A program made the position numbers and the translations under genes. The notes under the pieces were generated by a model that was not told where the DNA came from, ran no database searches, and saw nothing but the letters and a program-made list of their open reading frames with translations. A stretch of DNA of 64,000 nucleotides from Inmirania thermothiophila (GTDB taxonomy: Bacteria; Pseudomonadota; Gammaproteobacteria; DSM-100275): assembly GCF_003751635.1 (NCBI RefSeq), contig NZ_RJVI01000002.1, forward strand, positions 607,986 to 671,985, read 5' to 3'. Positions 10,683-19,254 of this stretch are shown piece by piece (positions within the stretch are counted from its first letter, which is position 1; each line of letters opens with the position of its first letter).

Positions 10683-11165
10683 TCAGGCCGCGCGATGCAC
10701 CGGCTCGCGCCCGAGACGGCGCAGCTCCGCCACCACCTCGGCCAGCGCCCGCGGCAGCGCCTCGCGCACCGGCTCCGAGAGGGCGAGCCCCGTCTCCAGC
10801 GAGGCCGGCACCACGCCCACGAGGGTGAGCCCGCGCGGCGTCTGCTCGCACAGCGCGAGCGCCGCCAGCACGTCCGAGAGCCCGAGCTGGTGCGGCGAGA
10901 TGGGGCCGCGGAAGTAGGCCCCCACGGCCTCGTCCCGCAGCACCAGCACGCACCCGGGCGGGCCCTCGGCCTTGACGGCGTCGATCACCACCACGTGCTC
11001 GCGCCCCGCCATGAGGTCCAGGAGCTCCATCCCCGCGGTGCCGCCGTCCACCACCTCCACGTCGGCCGGCAGCACCCAGTCCCGCTCCAGGGCGCGCACC
11101 GCGTGCACGCCGAGGCCCTCGTCCGAGAGCAGCAGGTTGCCGATGCCGAGGACCAGGACCGCCAC
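10683..11165 (-). CDS. hybD: Hydrogenase maturation protease HybD/HupD
   Basis: This endopeptidase removes the C-terminal peptide of the large subunit after nickel insertion. MAVLVLGIGNLLLSDEGLGV carries the nickel-binding Glu16, DAVKAEGPPG the Asp region and SPHQLGLSD the His ligand, all features of the HyaD/HybD family. The 160-residue length is normal. The GTG start lies 3 nt after the hybC stop. Its likely substrate is HybC, whose C-terminal extension of 15 residues is visible; HupV has none. Confidence 0.93.
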   Translation of the reverse strand: MAVLVLGIGNLLLSDEGLGVHAVRALERDWVLPADVEVVDGGTAGMELLDLMAGREHVVVIDAVKAEGPPGCVLVLRDEAVGAYFRGPISPHQLGLSDVLAALALCEQTPRGLTLVGVVPASLETGLALSEPVREALPRALAEVVAELRRLGREPVHRAA

Positions 11166-11168
11166 GGC

Positions 11169-12872
11169 TCAGCTGACCTTGACCTGCACCGCGCGCCCCG
11201 TCGCCGGGTCGTGCAGGTGCACCGCGCAGGCCAGGCAGGGGTCGAAGCTGCGCACGGTGCGCAGCACCTCCAGCGGCTGCTCGGGATCCCGGACCGGGGT
11301 GCCCACCAGGGCCGCCTCGTAGGGGCCCGGCTCGTCATCGGCGTTGCGCGGCGCGGCGTTCCAGGTGGTGGGCACCACGCACTGGTAGTTGCGGATCTTG
11401 CCGTCCTCGATCACGACCCAGTGGGAGAGGGTCCCGCGCGGGGCCTCGTGGAAGCCGAAGCCGCGCACCTCGCCCTTCGGGAAGGACGGGGGGTTGAAGG
11501 TGTCGTGGTCGCCACGGGCGATGTTGTCCATGAGCAGCCGCCACTGCGCCACCAGGTTGTCGTAGAGGATGGCGGTGCGCACCACGCGCCCGGCATGCCG
11601 CCCGAGGGTGGAGTGCAGCGCCGAGAGGGGCACGTCCTTGCCGGTGAGCGCGGCGACGGTCTGCACCAGCTCGCCCACGTAGCGGCGCGCGCCCTCGTGG
11701 CCGGCGGCGTACATGCACAGCACGTTGGCCAGCGGCCCCACCTGCGCGGGGTCGCCGCGGAAGGTGGGCGACTTGATCCAGGAGTACTTGCCCTCGTCCT
11801 GGAAGTCCGTGTACTGCGGCTCGGTGCGCCCCTCCCAGGGGTGCAGCGGCCCCTCGTCGCGGTACCAGGCGTGCCGGGCGGCCTCGGCGACGCTGTCGCG
11901 GAAGGCGGCGTCGCCGAAGCTGCGGATGGGCGTGAAGCCGCCCTCCAGGTCGGCGCCGCGGATGTAGCCGCCCGGCATGGCGAAGCGGGTGCCCTTGCCG
12001 TCCAGGGGCAGGTCCGGCACCGAGAGGTAGTGGGTGACGCCGCTGCCGTGGCCGGCCCAGTCCAGGTAATGGGCGGCCACCACCGCGACGTCCTTGAGGT
12101 AGACCTGATGGATGAAGTCGTGCAGCCGGTCGATGGCGGCCTTGATGAGCATCAGCCGCTCGATGGTGAGCGTCGACTGCGAGTCCGGGTTGATGGGATT
12201 GGCCACGCCGCCCACGGCGAGGTTCTGGATGTGCGGCGTCTTGCTCCCGAGGGTGGAGACGATCTTGTTGGCGATGCGCTGGTACTCGAGCGCCTGCAGG
12301 TAGTGCGCCACCGCGATCAGGTTCACCTCGGGGGGCAGCCGCATCTCGGGGTGGCCCCAGGCGTGGTTGGCGAAGACGCCGAGCTGGCCGCTGGCGACGA
12401 AGCCCTTGAGCTTGTCCTGGACGCGGCGCATCTCGTGGACGCTGTTGCCGGGCCACTCGGAGAGGCTCTCCGCAAGCTGCGCCGCCTTGCGCGGATCGGC
12501 CTTGAGGGCCGAGGTGATGTCCACCCAGTCCAGCGCCGCCAGGTGGTAGAAGTGCACGATGTGATCGTGGATGCCGTGCGCGGCGATGATCATGTTGCGG
12601 ATGTACTGGGCGTTGAGCGGCACCTCGAGGTCGATGGCGTTCTCCACCGCACGCACCGAGGTGATGGCGTGCACCGTGGTGCAGACGCCGCAGATGCGCT
12701 GGGTGAAGATCCATGCATCGCGCGGATCGCGCCCGATCAGGATCTTCTCGATGCCCCGCCACATCTGCCCCGAGGCCCAGGCCTTGACCACCCGGCCGTC
12801 CTTGACCTCGCAGTCGATGCGCAGGTGTCCCTCGATGCGCGTGACCGGATCGATGGTGATGCGAGTCGACAC
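11169..12872 (-). CDS. hybC: Membrane-bound uptake [NiFe]-hydrogenase large subunit (HybC type)
   Basis: This is the catalytic large subunit. RICGVCTTVH supplies C61, C64 and H68, and DPCLACAVH near the end supplies C546, C549 and H552. A 15-residue tail (LHDPATGRAVQVKVS) follows H552 and would be cleaved by HybD. The start RITIDPVTRIEGHLRI is typical of group 1 enzymes. The GTG start follows GGGGGAGAG and gives 567 residues, as in the family. The order hybO-hybA-hybB-hybC matches hydrogenase-2 of E. coli (group 1c), which oxidises periplasmic H2 and passes electrons via HybA/HybB to quinone. Confidence 0.97.
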   Translation of the reverse strand: MSTRITIDPVTRIEGHLRIDCEVKDGRVVKAWASGQMWRGIEKILIGRDPRDAWIFTQRICGVCTTVHAITSVRAVENAIDLEVPLNAQYIRNMIIAAHGIHDHIVHFYHLAALDWVDITSALKADPRKAAQLAESLSEWPGNSVHEMRRVQDKLKGFVASGQLGVFANHAWGHPEMRLPPEVNLIAVAHYLQALEYQRIANKIVSTLGSKTPHIQNLAVGGVANPINPDSQSTLTIERLMLIKAAIDRLHDFIHQVYLKDVAVVAAHYLDWAGHGSGVTHYLSVPDLPLDGKGTRFAMPGGYIRGADLEGGFTPIRSFGDAAFRDSVAEAARHAWYRDEGPLHPWEGRTEPQYTDFQDEGKYSWIKSPTFRGDPAQVGPLANVLCMYAAGHEGARRYVGELVQTVAALTGKDVPLSALHSTLGRHAGRVVRTAILYDNLVAQWRLLMDNIARGDHDTFNPPSFPKGEVRGFGFHEAPRGTLSHWVVIEDGKIRNYQCVVPTTWNAAPRNADDEPGPYEAALVGTPVRDPEQPLEVLRTVRSFDPCLACAVHLHDPATGRAVQVKVS

Positions 12873-12919
12873 GTTGTGCTCTCCCCCGATGAAGACGTGG
12901 AACCGCCCCGTCCCCGGCC

Positions 12920-14059
12920 TCAGGCGGCCCGCGCCGGCGCCGCCAGCACCGGCAGCCGCTTGACCGCCACCAGGTAGACGAGGATCTCGAAGGCCACCAG
13001 CCCCACCGTGACCAGGATCTCCTCCGCGGACGGGAAGTAGACGTAGCCCGGCCTCGCGAGGAAGCCGATGAGGAAGGCGTTGAGCCGGTAGAGCGCCCCG
13101 GCCAGCCCCAGCGAGAGGGCGGCGAGGAACAGCCACGGCGCCCGCCGCCCCAGCGGCCCGGCCAGCACCACCACCGGGAAGACGAACAGCGCCGTCTCCA
13201 GCAGGAAGAGGTTGCCGCGCAGATCCCCCGCCAGGGCATCGCCCAGCGCGCCCCGCATCGCCAGGTCCCCGAGGCGCAGCGCGAGGTAGGCCACCGTGAG
13301 CCCCAGCGCGCCGCGCCCGAACCCCGTCAGCAGCGGCTTCTCCAGCTCGTGCCGAAGCCCCGCCGCGGCCATCGCCGACTCGAAGATCACGATCGCGAGC
13401 CCCATCAGGATCGCGGTCAGGAGGGCGAAGAACGGCTGCAGCGCCATCGACTGCCAGAGGGGGTGGATCTTGTACCCGGCCGAGATCAGGAGCGAGCCGA
13501 GCGAGGACTGGTGCATGGTCGGCAGCACGAGCCCGAGGGCGATGAAGAGGAAGAGCCAGCGCTCGAGCCGCCGCCGCAGCCGCGTCCAGCGCGCCGCCTC
13601 CGCCACCACCGGCAGGAACTCGACGGCGAGGACCAGCACGTAGGTGAACACGCACAGGCCCACCTCCAGCATCACCGAGTTCACGTTCACCTGCCAGGGC
13701 AGGAACATGTTGTAGAAGTTGCCGTAGCGCCCCATGTCGATGAACGCGGCGGCGCCGCCGAGGCCGTAGCCGAGCAGGCTCGCCAGCAGCGCCGGGCGCA
13801 CCAGCGGGTGGTAGCGCCCCTTGTTGAGGACGTAGACGGTGAAGGCCACCACGTAGCCGCCGCAGGCGAAGGCGGTGCCGATGACGATGTCCGCCACCAC
13901 CCAGAGCCCCCACGGGTAGCCGCCGTTGAGGTGGGTCACCGCCCCCAGGCCCAGCGCGAAGCGCTTGGCCAGGATGAGGCCGGCCACCGCGGCCAGCGCC
14001 GCCAGCACCAGGGTCGGGATCGTCAGCAGACGGCCGCCGACGGGACGTGCCTCGCTCAT
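12920..14059 (-). CDS. hybB: HybB, NrfD-type integral membrane subunit of hydrogenase
   Basis: A 379-residue protein with about ten hydrophobic helices of the NrfD/PsrC family, predicted to exchange electrons with quinone in the inner membrane. Recognisable stretches are PWGLWVVADIVIGTAFACGGY and LPTMHQSSLGSLL. Its ATG overlaps the hybA stop (ATGA). In the hydrogenase-2 architecture HybB links HybA to the quinone pool and can couple H2 oxidation to proton translocation. No haem-binding motif is needed and none is evident. Confidence 0.93.
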   Translation of the reverse strand: MSEARPVGGRLLTIPTLVLAALAAVAGLILAKRFALGLGAVTHLNGGYPWGLWVVADIVIGTAFACGGYVVAFTVYVLNKGRYHPLVRPALLASLLGYGLGGAAAFIDMGRYGNFYNMFLPWQVNVNSVMLEVGLCVFTYVLVLAVEFLPVVAEAARWTRLRRRLERWLFLFIALGLVLPTMHQSSLGSLLISAGYKIHPLWQSMALQPFFALLTAILMGLAIVIFESAMAAAGLRHELEKPLLTGFGRGALGLTVAYLALRLGDLAMRGALGDALAGDLRGNLFLLETALFVFPVVVLAGPLGRRAPWLFLAALSLGLAGALYRLNAFLIGFLARPGYVYFPSAEEILVTVGLVAFEILVYLVAVKRLPVLAAPARAA

Positions 14060-15045
14060 CGCTCCTCCTCCCTGCCGTCGTCGCGGCCCACCTCGCCGCG
14101 CCGCTCGACGTTGCGCCGCACGATCCAGGCCAGCCCCGCGAAGGCCGCCACGGGCGCGGCGAAGCCCTTGTAGAGGGTGTGCTGCACGGTCTCCGAGATG
14201 GAGGCGTAGGACCGCTCGGGCAGCCGCGGCAGCCCGAGGTACTCGTGCGGCACCCCCGTGAGGTAGAGCACCTGCGTGCCGCCGAGCTCCTTCTCGCCGT
14301 AGATGTGCTGGACGTAGCGCGGCGCCGGGCGCACGTGCCCGACCCCGGCCCCCACCCGCTCGCGCGGATAGCGGTAGGGCTCACCCGGCTTAAGGGCGAG
14401 CCGGCGCCGGGCCTCGGCGAGCAGCTCCTCGCGGGTGCCGAAGAGCGACGCCCCCGTGGGGCAGACCTCGACGCAGCCCGGCAGCAGCCCCTGGTCGAGG
14501 CGCGCCACCCCGGGCTGGTTGCAGAACTCGCACTTCTGGATCCGCCCGTAGGGCTCGTGGAACTCGTACTTGGGCACGTCGAAGGGGCAGGCGTAGACGC
14601 AGTAGCGGCAGCCGATGCAGGCGTCGGGGTCGTTGGTCACCACCCCGGTCTTCGGGTCCTTGCGCATGGCGCTGACCGGGCAGACCGAGACGCAGCTCGG
14701 GTCCACACAGTGCAGGCAGTGCCGCTTGACGAAGGCGTAGCCGTCCTCTTCGTCGTCCTTGTTGCGCGCCGCGCCCCGCTTCCAGACCTTGATGACGTTG
14801 CGCGTCCTGCCGGAGAGGTCGCGCGGGGCGTCCCACTGCGTCTCCTCGCCCATGGGCTCGGGCGGCATGCCGTTGATCCGCTTGCACGCCGCCATGCAGG
14901 CCTTGCAGCCGACGCACAGGGTCGAGTCGTAGAGCATGGCGTAGCCGTCCGGGATCGGCTCGAGATTGGGACGCGCCGCCGCCGGGGCGGCGGCCCCGGC
15001 AAGCCCCAGCCCGCCGGCCGCCTTGAGGAAGTCGCGTCGCTTCAT
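14056..15045 (-). CDS. hybA: HybA, Tat-exported four-cluster ferredoxin subunit of hydrogenase
   Basis: MKRRDFLKAAGG is a twin-arginine signal. Four 4Fe-4S motifs follow: CVGCKACMAACKR, CLHCVDPSCVSVCPVSA, CIGCRYCVYACPFDVP and CEFCNQ ... GCVEVCPTGA. The C-terminus has one hydrophobic helix (GFAAPVAAFAGLAWIV), so the protein is periplasmic and membrane-anchored. It transfers electrons from HybO to HybB. The 329-residue length and the position after hybO are as in hydrogenase-2 operons. Confidence 0.94.
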   Translation of the reverse strand: MKRRDFLKAAGGLGLAGAAAPAAARPNLEPIPDGYAMLYDSTLCVGCKACMAACKRINGMPPEPMGEETQWDAPRDLSGRTRNVIKVWKRGAARNKDDEEDGYAFVKRHCLHCVDPSCVSVCPVSAMRKDPKTGVVTNDPDACIGCRYCVYACPFDVPKYEFHEPYGRIQKCEFCNQPGVARLDQGLLPGCVEVCPTGASLFGTREELLAEARRRLALKPGEPYRYPRERVGAGVGHVRPAPRYVQHIYGEKELGGTQVLYLTGVPHEYLGLPRLPERSYASISETVQHTLYKGFAAPVAAFAGLAWIVRRNVERRGEVGRDDGREEER

Positions 15046-15057
15046 CCCCCGCCCTCC

Positions 15058-16206
15058 TCAGGCCTCGCCGTCCTGCCCGTCCTGCGGCTTCTCGGCCGCG
15101 GCGAGCCGGCGCGTGGCCATCGCCGCGGCCCCCACCACGACCCCGCCCACCGCGCCGAGCAGGGCCGCCGCGGTGGGCGTGACGCCCTCGCCCACGGGCT
15201 CGTCCACGCGCGGGAAGGTGGCCGGCGGGGCGTAGGTCTTGACCTCGGCGAGCTCGTGGATGGCCTTGGTGAAGCCCACCCCCTGCTCGGTGCAGCCGAA
15301 GCAGGGGTGGCCCGTGCCCACCGGCCAGCTGCCCACGCCGACGTCGCCGAAGAGGATCTGCGGGCAGTTGGCGTAGGTCTCCGGCCCCTTGCAGCCGAGC
15401 TTGTAGAGGCACCAGCCCTTGCGGTGCCCCTCGTCGCCGAACTGGCGGGCGAAGCGCCCGGCATCGAAGTGCGCCCGACGCTCGCAGTTCTCGTGGATCA
15501 GCCGCCCGTAGGCGAAGCGCGGACGCCCGTAGGCGTCGAGCTCGGGGGCCTTGCCGAAGGTGAGCAGGTAGAGGACGGTGGAGAGGAAGTTGTACGGGTT
15601 GGGCGGGCAGCCCGGGATGGTGATCACGGTCTTGCCGGCGAGGACCTGGGGCGCGCCGCGGGCCCCGGTGGGGTTCGGCCCACTGGAGGGGATCCCGCCC
15701 CAGGAGGCGCAAGAGCCGATGGCGAGGATCGCCGCCGCCCCCTCGGCCGCCTCGCGCACGTGCTCCAGCATGGTCCTGCCCGCGATCTTGCAATAGACGC
15801 CGTCGTCCTTCGTGGGGATGGCCCCCTCGATGACGAGGACGTACTTGCCCCAGTTGGTCTTCATGGAGTCCCGCTTGGACTTCTCGGCCCAGTGCCCGGC
15901 GGGCGCGCACAACGTCTCGCTGTAATCCAGGGAGACGGTGTCCAGGATCAGCGCCTCCAGGGTGGGGTGCTCCGCCCGCAGCAACGACTCGGTGCAGCCG
16001 GTGCATTCCTGGCCCGAGAGCCAGATCACGGGCGGCCGGCGCGGCGCATCCGCCGCCTCCACCATGCGCGCAAAGCCCGCCGTGGTGAGCCCCATGGTCC
16101 CGGCCAGGGTGCCCATGAACTTCATGAAATCGCGCCGCGAGCAGCCGATGCGCGCGGCCGCCGCGGCACCGAGATCCGTGCGCTCGATGAGCTCCTCGAT
16201 GTTCAC
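15058..16206 (-). CDS. hybO: Membrane-bound uptake [NiFe]-hydrogenase small subunit (HybO type)
   Basis: The small subunit has a Tat signal with SRRDFMKF at residues 23-30, a proximal-cluster motif SGQECTGCTESLLR, GSCASWGGI, GCPPNPYNFL, and distal/medial-cluster motifs (GCKGPETYANCP, CFGCTEQGVGF). A C-terminal hydrophobic helix (AAALLGAVGGVVVGAAAMA) anchors it. The GTG at 16206 follows GGGGGAGA and gives 382 residues; an upstream in-frame ATG at 16317 would add a tail that overlaps the promoter. First gene of the structural operon. Exported with HybC as a folded dimer. Confidence 0.95.
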   Translation of the reverse strand: MNIEELIERTDLGAAAAARIGCSRRDFMKFMGTLAGTMGLTTAGFARMVEAADAPRRPPVIWLSGQECTGCTESLLRAEHPTLEALILDTVSLDYSETLCAPAGHWAEKSKRDSMKTNWGKYVLVIEGAIPTKDDGVYCKIAGRTMLEHVREAAEGAAAILAIGSCASWGGIPSSGPNPTGARGAPQVLAGKTVITIPGCPPNPYNFLSTVLYLLTFGKAPELDAYGRPRFAYGRLIHENCERRAHFDAGRFARQFGDEGHRKGWCLYKLGCKGPETYANCPQILFGDVGVGSWPVGTGHPCFGCTEQGVGFTKAIHELAEVKTYAPPATFPRVDEPVGEGVTPTAAALLGAVGGVVVGAAAMATRRLAAAEKPQDGQDGEA

Positions 16207-16276
16207 CGCTGTCTCCCCCGTTTCCGCAGATGCCGACCCGGACGCCGGGGCCGGGCATGGCTCCAGCCCATCGCGG

Positions 16277-16293
16277 AACAAGATCCGTGCCAA
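16277..16293 (-). promoter_or_regulatory. Candidate sigma-54 promoter of the hyb operon
   Basis: On the minus strand: TTGGCACG-GATC-TTGTT, a full match to the -24 element and correct N4 spacing, with the -12 GC changed to GT. The predicted start lies about 59 nt upstream of the hybO GTG. Hydrogenase operons in many proteobacteria are transcribed by sigma-54 with HoxA/HupR-type activators, which fits the HupUV sensor encoded nearby. Confidence 0.6.
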
Positions 16294-16403
16294 TGCGGCG
16301 CGCCGCCGCGCGCCCACGCAAAAACGGGGACTTGCCGCAGTCGTTGGAGGGCGCCGCCGGATCGCGCCTGCTCAGAGGCCTTCCGATCCGGCCGCGGAGG
16401 TGG

Positions 16404-17285
16404 TCACGGCGTTTCCGGCGCCTCGAAGAGCAGACCGCGCAGCAGCGCGCTCACCGGCGAGGCGGGATCGGCCAGGGTCTCGACGATGGAGAAGTGGTGG
16501 CGGCCCGGCACCTCCACCGCCTGCACCCGGTGACCCGCGGCGCGGGCGGCGTCGGCGAAGGCCGACTGCTGGCGGCGGAACTCGTCGCTCTCGGCGCCGC
16601 CCACGGCAAGCACCAGCCACCGCGGCGGCACCCCCGCGGCGAGGTGCAGCGGGCTCGGCCGCGCCACGTCCTCGGGCGCGAGCCGCAGGTCCGCCTCCAG
16701 GTAGGAGAGGCGGATGGGCTCGAGGTCGTAGACCCCGCTCAGGCACAGGGCGCCCCGGACCAGCTCCGCCGGCACCCCCGGGTGCTGCTGCCAGGGGGTG
16801 AGGAGCAGCATCGCCGCGAGGTGAGCGCCGGCCGAGTGCCCCGCCGCCACGATGCGCCCGCGGTCGAATCCGAGCCGCGCCGCACCCTCCCACAGCCACA
16901 GCGCCGCCTCGCGCACCGCGGCCACGATCTCGTCGAGCGGCGCCTCCGGCGCCAGCGGGTAGCGCGGCAGCGCCACCGCCGCGCCCGCCTCCACCCACGG
17001 CACCGCGAGGAAGGAGAAGAGGTCCTTGTCGAGGCTTCGCCAGTAGCCGCCGTGGACGAACAGCAGCAGGGGCGCCCCCGTCCTTGCGGGCGGGAAGTAG
17101 TCGAGCTCGCAGCGGGGGCACGCACCGTAGGCCAGGTCCCGCTCCGCCCGCAGCCGCGCCCGCGCCGCCGCGCTCGCCGCCTCCCAGCGGCGGAAGTACG
17201 CCCCGTGCTCCGGCACCGCGGCGCGCGCGTCGTACTGGGCGTCCAGGGCCGCCCGGTCGTAGCCGCGATAGACCGGCCCGCCCAT
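16404..17285 (-). CDS. Alpha/beta hydrolase (kynurenine formamidase/esterase-like)
   Basis: A 293-residue alpha/beta hydrolase. HGGYWRSLDK is the oxyanion-hole motif of the hormone-sensitive-lipase/formamidase group; GHSAGAHLAAM contains the nucleophile Ser; RHHFSIVET near the C-terminus holds the catalytic His. The N-terminal MGGPVYRGYDRAALDAQY resembles proteins annotated as arylformamidase-like esterases. No kynurenine-pathway gene is nearby, so the substrate is unknown. It lies 6 nt downstream of sixA on the same strand, probably one transcript. Confidence 0.8.
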   Translation of the reverse strand: MGGPVYRGYDRAALDAQYDARAAVPEHGAYFRRWEAASAAARARLRAERDLAYGACPRCELDYFPPARTGAPLLLFVHGGYWRSLDKDLFSFLAVPWVEAGAAVALPRYPLAPEAPLDEIVAAVREAALWLWEGAARLGFDRGRIVAAGHSAGAHLAAMLLLTPWQQHPGVPAELVRGALCLSGVYDLEPIRLSYLEADLRLAPEDVARPSPLHLAAGVPPRWLVLAVGGAESDEFRRQQSAFADAARAAGHRVQAVEVPGRHHFSIVETLADPASPVSALLRGLLFEAPETP

Positions 17286-17291
17286 CCCCGC

Positions 17292-17753
17292 TCAGGCGCA
17301 GAGCCCCGGATAGAGGGTCCAGACGATCACGCGCCGATCCTCCTCCTCGGTGCGCGCCAGGGCCACGATGCCGCCGTTGCGGAAGCGGATCACGGCCGGC
17401 TCCGGCGCGCCCGTGACCAGGTAGGCCGCGAGCCGCTCGAGATGCGGCAGATGGCCCACGATCATGACGTCGCGCTCGTCGTGGAGCTCGGCCGCGATGC
17501 GGGCGGGGTCGGCCTGCGGCCCCAGGTGGCGCTGCTCGGCCGTCCCCTCCGGCGGCGCCAGCGCCTCGGCGAGGATCGCCGCGGTCTCGGCCGCCCGGAG
17601 CCTGCCGCTGTGCAGGATGCGCCGCGGGCGCACCCCGATGCGTGCCGCCGCCTCGGCCACCCGCCGCACCTCCGCGGCGCCGGCCTCGGTGAGGGGCCGT
17701 TGCGGATCCTCCGCCTCGCTCTTCGCCCGCCCGTGCTGGACCAGGTAGAGCAT
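17292..17753 (-). CDS. sixA: Phosphohistidine phosphatase SixA
   Basis: The N-terminus MLYLVQHGRAKSEAEDPQRP contains the RHG-type motif (here QHG) with the catalytic His of the histidine phosphatase superfamily. VGHLPHLERLAAYL carries the second conserved His. At 153 residues it has the short SixA form, which removes phosphate from His-containing phosphotransfer proteins. The family's Arg in RHG is replaced by Gln, as also seen in other short SixA proteins. Confidence 0.82.
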   Translation of the reverse strand: MLYLVQHGRAKSEAEDPQRPLTEAGAAEVRRVAEAAARIGVRPRRILHSGRLRAAETAAILAEALAPPEGTAEQRHLGPQADPARIAAELHDERDVMIVGHLPHLERLAAYLVTGAPEPAVIRFRNGGIVALARTEEEDRRVIVWTLYPGLCA

Positions 17754-17854
17754 GACACGCCTCCCCCTCCGCCGCCCCCAATTCTAGCCCCGCCTCGCGG
17801 CCGCCGCGGGCGTGGCCTAGACTGGGGGCGACAGGCCGGAACGGAGCGAAGGCG

Positions 17855-18022
17855 ATGGAGGAGAAGGGGGGCTACCAGGGACCGGAGCGGCGGCGCTACC
17901 AGCGCCGCGAGAACCCGGACCGGCGCGCCATGGTGCGCTACGAGCCGGACAAGACGCCGCGGCGCAGGCTTGCCGACCGGCGGCGGGCCGCCAGCGTATG
18001 GGACGGCCGAGAGCGCTTCTGA
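17855..18022 (+). CDS. Small basic hypothetical protein (55 aa)
   Basis: A short frame beginning MEEKGGYQGPERRRYQRREN and ending WDGRERF. It is strongly charged, with repeated Arg pairs (PERRRYQRRENPDRR, TPRRRLADRRR), no membrane segment and no recognised domain. The upstream GGAGCGAAGG can serve as a ribosome site. It is the only plus-strand gene here, divergent from sixA and convergent with the next small gene. Reality as a gene is inferred from start, ribosome site and sensible composition. Confidence 0.5.
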   Translation: MEEKGGYQGPERRRYQRRENPDRRAMVRYEPDKTPRRRLADRRRAASVWDGRERF

Positions 18023-18023
18023 G

Positions 18024-18173
18024 TCAGCCGCGGGCGCGGAACGGGATGATCTCGGCGCCCCGCGCCGGGGGGACGTCCTCTGCGCGGCGCGCCCCGCCGC
18101 CCGCACCCAGCAGCGCCCCCAGGAAGAGACCGATGGCCACGCCCAGCCAGAGCATCAGCAGCCCGAACAGCAT
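18024..18173 (-). CDS. Small single-helix membrane protein (49 aa), hypothetical
   Basis: The frame begins MLFGLLMLWLGVAIGLFLGA, one clear transmembrane helix, followed by a short polar tail ending [14 protein letters not shown] lies 8 nt upstream of the ATG. A longer frame from 18302 is possible but its extra N-terminus is low-complexity. Function unknown. It converges with the 55-aa gene, their stops almost touching. The 270 bp upstream (18174-18443) hold a short A/T-rich stretch (around 18260-18275) that may be its promoter. Confidence 0.45.
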   Translation of the reverse strand: MLFGLLMLWLGVAIGLFLGALLGAGGGARRAEDVPPARGAEIIPFRARG

Positions 18174-18443
18174 GGTCTTGCCCCCCGTGCCTTGCGGATT
18201 GCGCCCCGCGGCGCGCGGCCTCCCGCCCCCGTCCCTGGCCTCCCTGAGGACCGTCCTCAGCATATCATAAGCAAATCCTGCGCCAAGGCCGCCGGACCGC
18301 ACCCGGATCCAGCAGGATCAGGCCCGTGCGCCATCCCGCCGCGACCGCCTGCGGCAACCTCCCGCCGCCCGCCTTGCCGGTTCCGGGAGCCGGTTCCCGC
18401 TGCCGGGAACGGTTCGTCGGCGCCGCGCCTGCGGCACGCCGCC

Positions 18444-19244
18444 CTAGGCCGCCTCGGCGAGGAAGCCCCGCAGCGCGTCGAGGACCGCGTCCGGGGCCTC
18501 CACCATGAGCATGTGCCCGGCCCCCGGGACCACCACCTCGCGCACCCCCGGCAGGGCGTCGAGGAGCGGCCGCGCCGCACGCGGCGGGGTCATGCGGTCG
18601 GCGCCGCCGAGGATCGCCAGCACCGGGCAGCGCACCCGGCGCGCGCGCTCCAGCCCCGCCGCATAGGCGTTGCAGGCGGCGAGGTCGGTGTAGAGCACCC
18701 CCGGAGCGGCCCGCTCCAGGAGGCGGATCCCCGCCCCCAGCATCCACATCCCCGGCACCGGGTGGCCGCCCAGGTGCATGGCGCTCCCGTGGCCCCACAG
18801 ATTGACCATGTCCAGGGCGGCGTGGTCGTCGGCCCGCGCCGCGGCGAGCAGCGCCTCGTTGACCGCCATGGGAAAGGTGGTCCCCACCAGCACCAGCGCG
18901 GCGGCCCGGTCGGGCTCCGTCGCCGCCGTCTCCAGCGCCACCAGCGAGCCCATGCTGTGCCCGGCCAGCACCGCGCGGCCCGCCCCGGCGGCCTCCAGCA
19001 GCGCCGCCGTCCACCCCGCCAGGTCCTCGATGCGCGGCAGCGGCGGCCCCTCGGAGCGCCCGTGCCCCGGCAGGTCCACCGCGAGCACGCGCCAGCCGTG
19101 GTGGGCGAGGTACCGGCTCTGCCACAGCCACACCGTGTGGTCCTGGGCGGAGCCGTGCAGCAGCACGACGGCCGGCCGCGCGGGGTCGTCCGGCCGCCCG
19201 CCGGTGTAGACGTGGACCCGCCGCCCCTCGACCCTCAGCTCCAT
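18444..19244 (-). CDS. Alpha/beta-fold hydrolase
   Basis: A 266-residue alpha/beta hydrolase: LLHGSAQDHTVW (oxyanion hole), DLPGHGRSEGP, GHSMGSLVAL with the nucleophile Ser, GGADRMTPP with the Asp and GAGHMLMVEAP with the catalytic His. The pattern is that of generic esterases/haloperoxidase-like hydrolases; the substrate cannot be predicted. It follows metY with 10 bp between, so it is probably cotranscribed, which may hint at an acyl-homoserine or thioester role, but that is inference. Confidence 0.85.
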   Translation of the reverse strand: MELRVEGRRVHVYTGGRPDDPARPAVVLLHGSAQDHTVWLWQSRYLAHHGWRVLAVDLPGHGRSEGPPLPRIEDLAGWTAALLEAAGAGRAVLAGHSMGSLVALETAATEPDRAAALVLVGTTFPMAVNEALLAAARADDHAALDMVNLWGHGSAMHLGGHPVPGMWMLGAGIRLLERAAPGVLYTDLAACNAYAAGLERARRVRCPVLAILGGADRMTPPRAARPLLDALPGVREVVVPGAGHMLMVEAPDAVLDALRGFLAEAA

Positions 19245-19254
19245 GGTGCCCTCC

